NCBI GenBank assembly: GCA_963691815.1
Contig: OY829646.1
Coordinates: forward strand, 20,290,694-20,354,693
Length of the DNA: 64,000 nucleotides
Direction of reading: 5' to 3'
Origin: Echiichthys vipera
Taxonomy: Eukaryota; Chordata; Actinopteri; Perciformes; Trachinidae
Shown: piece by piece, positions 63,112 through 64,000 of the stretch
Position numbering within the stretch: position 1 is the first letter of the stretch
Layout of the letters: every line of letters begins with the position of its first letter
The notes under the pieces: model-generated
Told to the model about the DNA's origin: nothing
The model's database searches: none
What the model saw: only the letters and a program-made list of their open reading frames with translations
Made by a program: the position numbers and the translations under genes

Positions 63112-64000
63112 CAGTACCGATGCAGATTCCGTGAGTCCGCGTCCTGGTGTTTGGCGGACCTCGGCTCGGTTTGTAGACTGGGTCAGCTGCACGGTTGGCT
63201 CTGCGGGTCTCGACGGGTCCCGTCGTGGCCTGGATTTGGTGCTTTAGGAGGCTTGCCTCTGGAGGCAATTTGCCGGCCTGACAAAAAGGCAAAGGCAGCA
63301 CGAGGGGTTTAACTATACTCATAAAAGATTAAAAAGAATGTGTCGTAGAAAACTTAAAAAGTCAAGCGATAAAAATAGATTAATAAACGAAAATACTTTG
63401 GTAAGGAACAAAATCTAAAGTAAAGTATCTTGCTAACTTTGGGTTAACAAAGGAACGAACAGCAGGAGGGGTGGTCAGAGGTGCGAAACAGTGGAGATGC
63501 AGGGGAGAACAAGAGAACAAGAGAGGAGACAAGAGAGGAGACAAGAGAGCAGACAAGAGAGAGTTTTGGACACCTCTGTTTGTTCCTATATCTCACAGTT
63601 GAACGAAAAGGTGGGGTCTGGTCTAACCCATCCCTTTGGCTCTGAGCGAATCAACTGCTTTTTACGCCGGAATTCTAATTCTGAGATTAAACTATCTTTG
63701 GTTGATTTTCCATTATTAAGCTTTCTGATATCCAATTTAACCAAAATCTTTCGGCAGACAGTTTTAACAGATACAGATACTACACATCATCACACTCTCC
63801 TGGATATAGTGACAGGCCTATTATTAAAACACAAATTATTTCAGGAATTAGACGGAGACTTTGCACTTCTGAAACCACATAAACATAATCACAACAAGAT
63901 ACAAATAATGCATATACTGTTACACACACACCAGTTGCGATGAAACATCAAACTTTAACTGTTTTTCCAAACATCTACACCATGTTCTGTTGCTAAGATT
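63112..64000 (+). repeat. Long dispersed repeat R3, copy B (cut by window end)
   Basis: Same order and orientation as 50364-51295. Differences include a deletion of about 20 bases near 63930 relative to copy A, and a local array of 'gaggagacaaga' units at 63505-63565. Continues beyond the window. Confidence 0.75.

Larger units (their letters stand above)
59795..64000 (+). other. csmd1: csmd1 intron downstream of Sushi 2 (continues past window)
   Basis: This begins at the gtaagt donor and no further CUB 3 exon is visible before the window end. It holds an L2-like RT remnant, a tRNA-derived SINE on the minus strand and the second copy of the long dispersed repeat. I see nothing recognisable in 60950-61970 and 62290-63100. 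Confidence 0.8.

Noticed and set aside
63505..63565. CRISPR-like array
   Set aside because: The short 'gaggagacaaga' units are directly adjacent with no unique spacers, in a vertebrate genome; it is a simple tandem repeat.
50364..64000. The two R3 copies as the paired LTRs of one provirus
   Set aside because: Two csmd1 exons with correct splice sites lie between them, so they must be separate insertions or duplications.

Overview
The window is nuclear DNA of a teleost fish, most likely a percomorph-type ray-finned fish. The evidence is a spliced vertebrate gene with long introns, many dinucleotide and tetranucleotide microsatellites, and a repeat set typical of fish: Rex3/RTE-like and L2-like LINEs, a Penelope-like element, hAT and Tc1/mariner elements, a solo LTR and tRNA-derived SINEs. 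I cannot name the species.

The only host protein-coding gene I can support is a stretch of csmd1 (CUB and Sushi multiple domains 1), a very large type I membrane protein, read on the + strand. Six coding exons are visible at 30024-30218, 32085-32292, 45182-45294, 46174-46251, 57230-57311 and 59670-59794. Together they give 801 nt (267 codons) with consistent phases and GT/AG splice sites. They encode, in order, the first Sushi domain, the second CUB domain, a basic linker and the second Sushi domain, so this is near the N terminus of the protein. The signal peptide and first CUB exons lie upstream of the window, and the rest of the gene lies downstream. The paralogue call (csmd1 rather than csmd2 or csmd3) rests on recalled family sequence.

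Layout. 1-30023 is upstream intron. It holds a LINE 3' end (551-1110), a Penelope-like insertion with a 13-bp target duplication (1550-2034), L2-like and other LINE remnants, a Tc1/mariner MITE (6544-7188), a hAT transposase remnant, a solo LTR nested inside a Tc1-like transposase (13082-13479), a large compound microsatellite (14129-14346), a SINE, a Rex3-like LINE with target duplication (18690-20235), a hAT element with a BED finger (20573-21641), LINE endonuclease and Tc1-like remnants, and a hAT MITE (28567-29232). 30219-32084 carries a Rex3-like copy with a 5' inversion and a 14-bp target duplication. 32293-45181 holds very long (GT)n arrays and another Rex3-like 3' end. 46252-57229 holds GATA and C-rich arrays and one copy of a long dispersed repeat. 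59795-64000 holds an L2-like RT remnant, a SINE and a second copy of the long repeat, cut by the window end.

Nothing prokaryotic, no CRISPR array and no intact transposon gene is present. The most informative structures are transposon insertions whose boundaries and target duplications can be read directly, and a pair of near-identical direct repeats flanking the two exons of Sushi domain 2.
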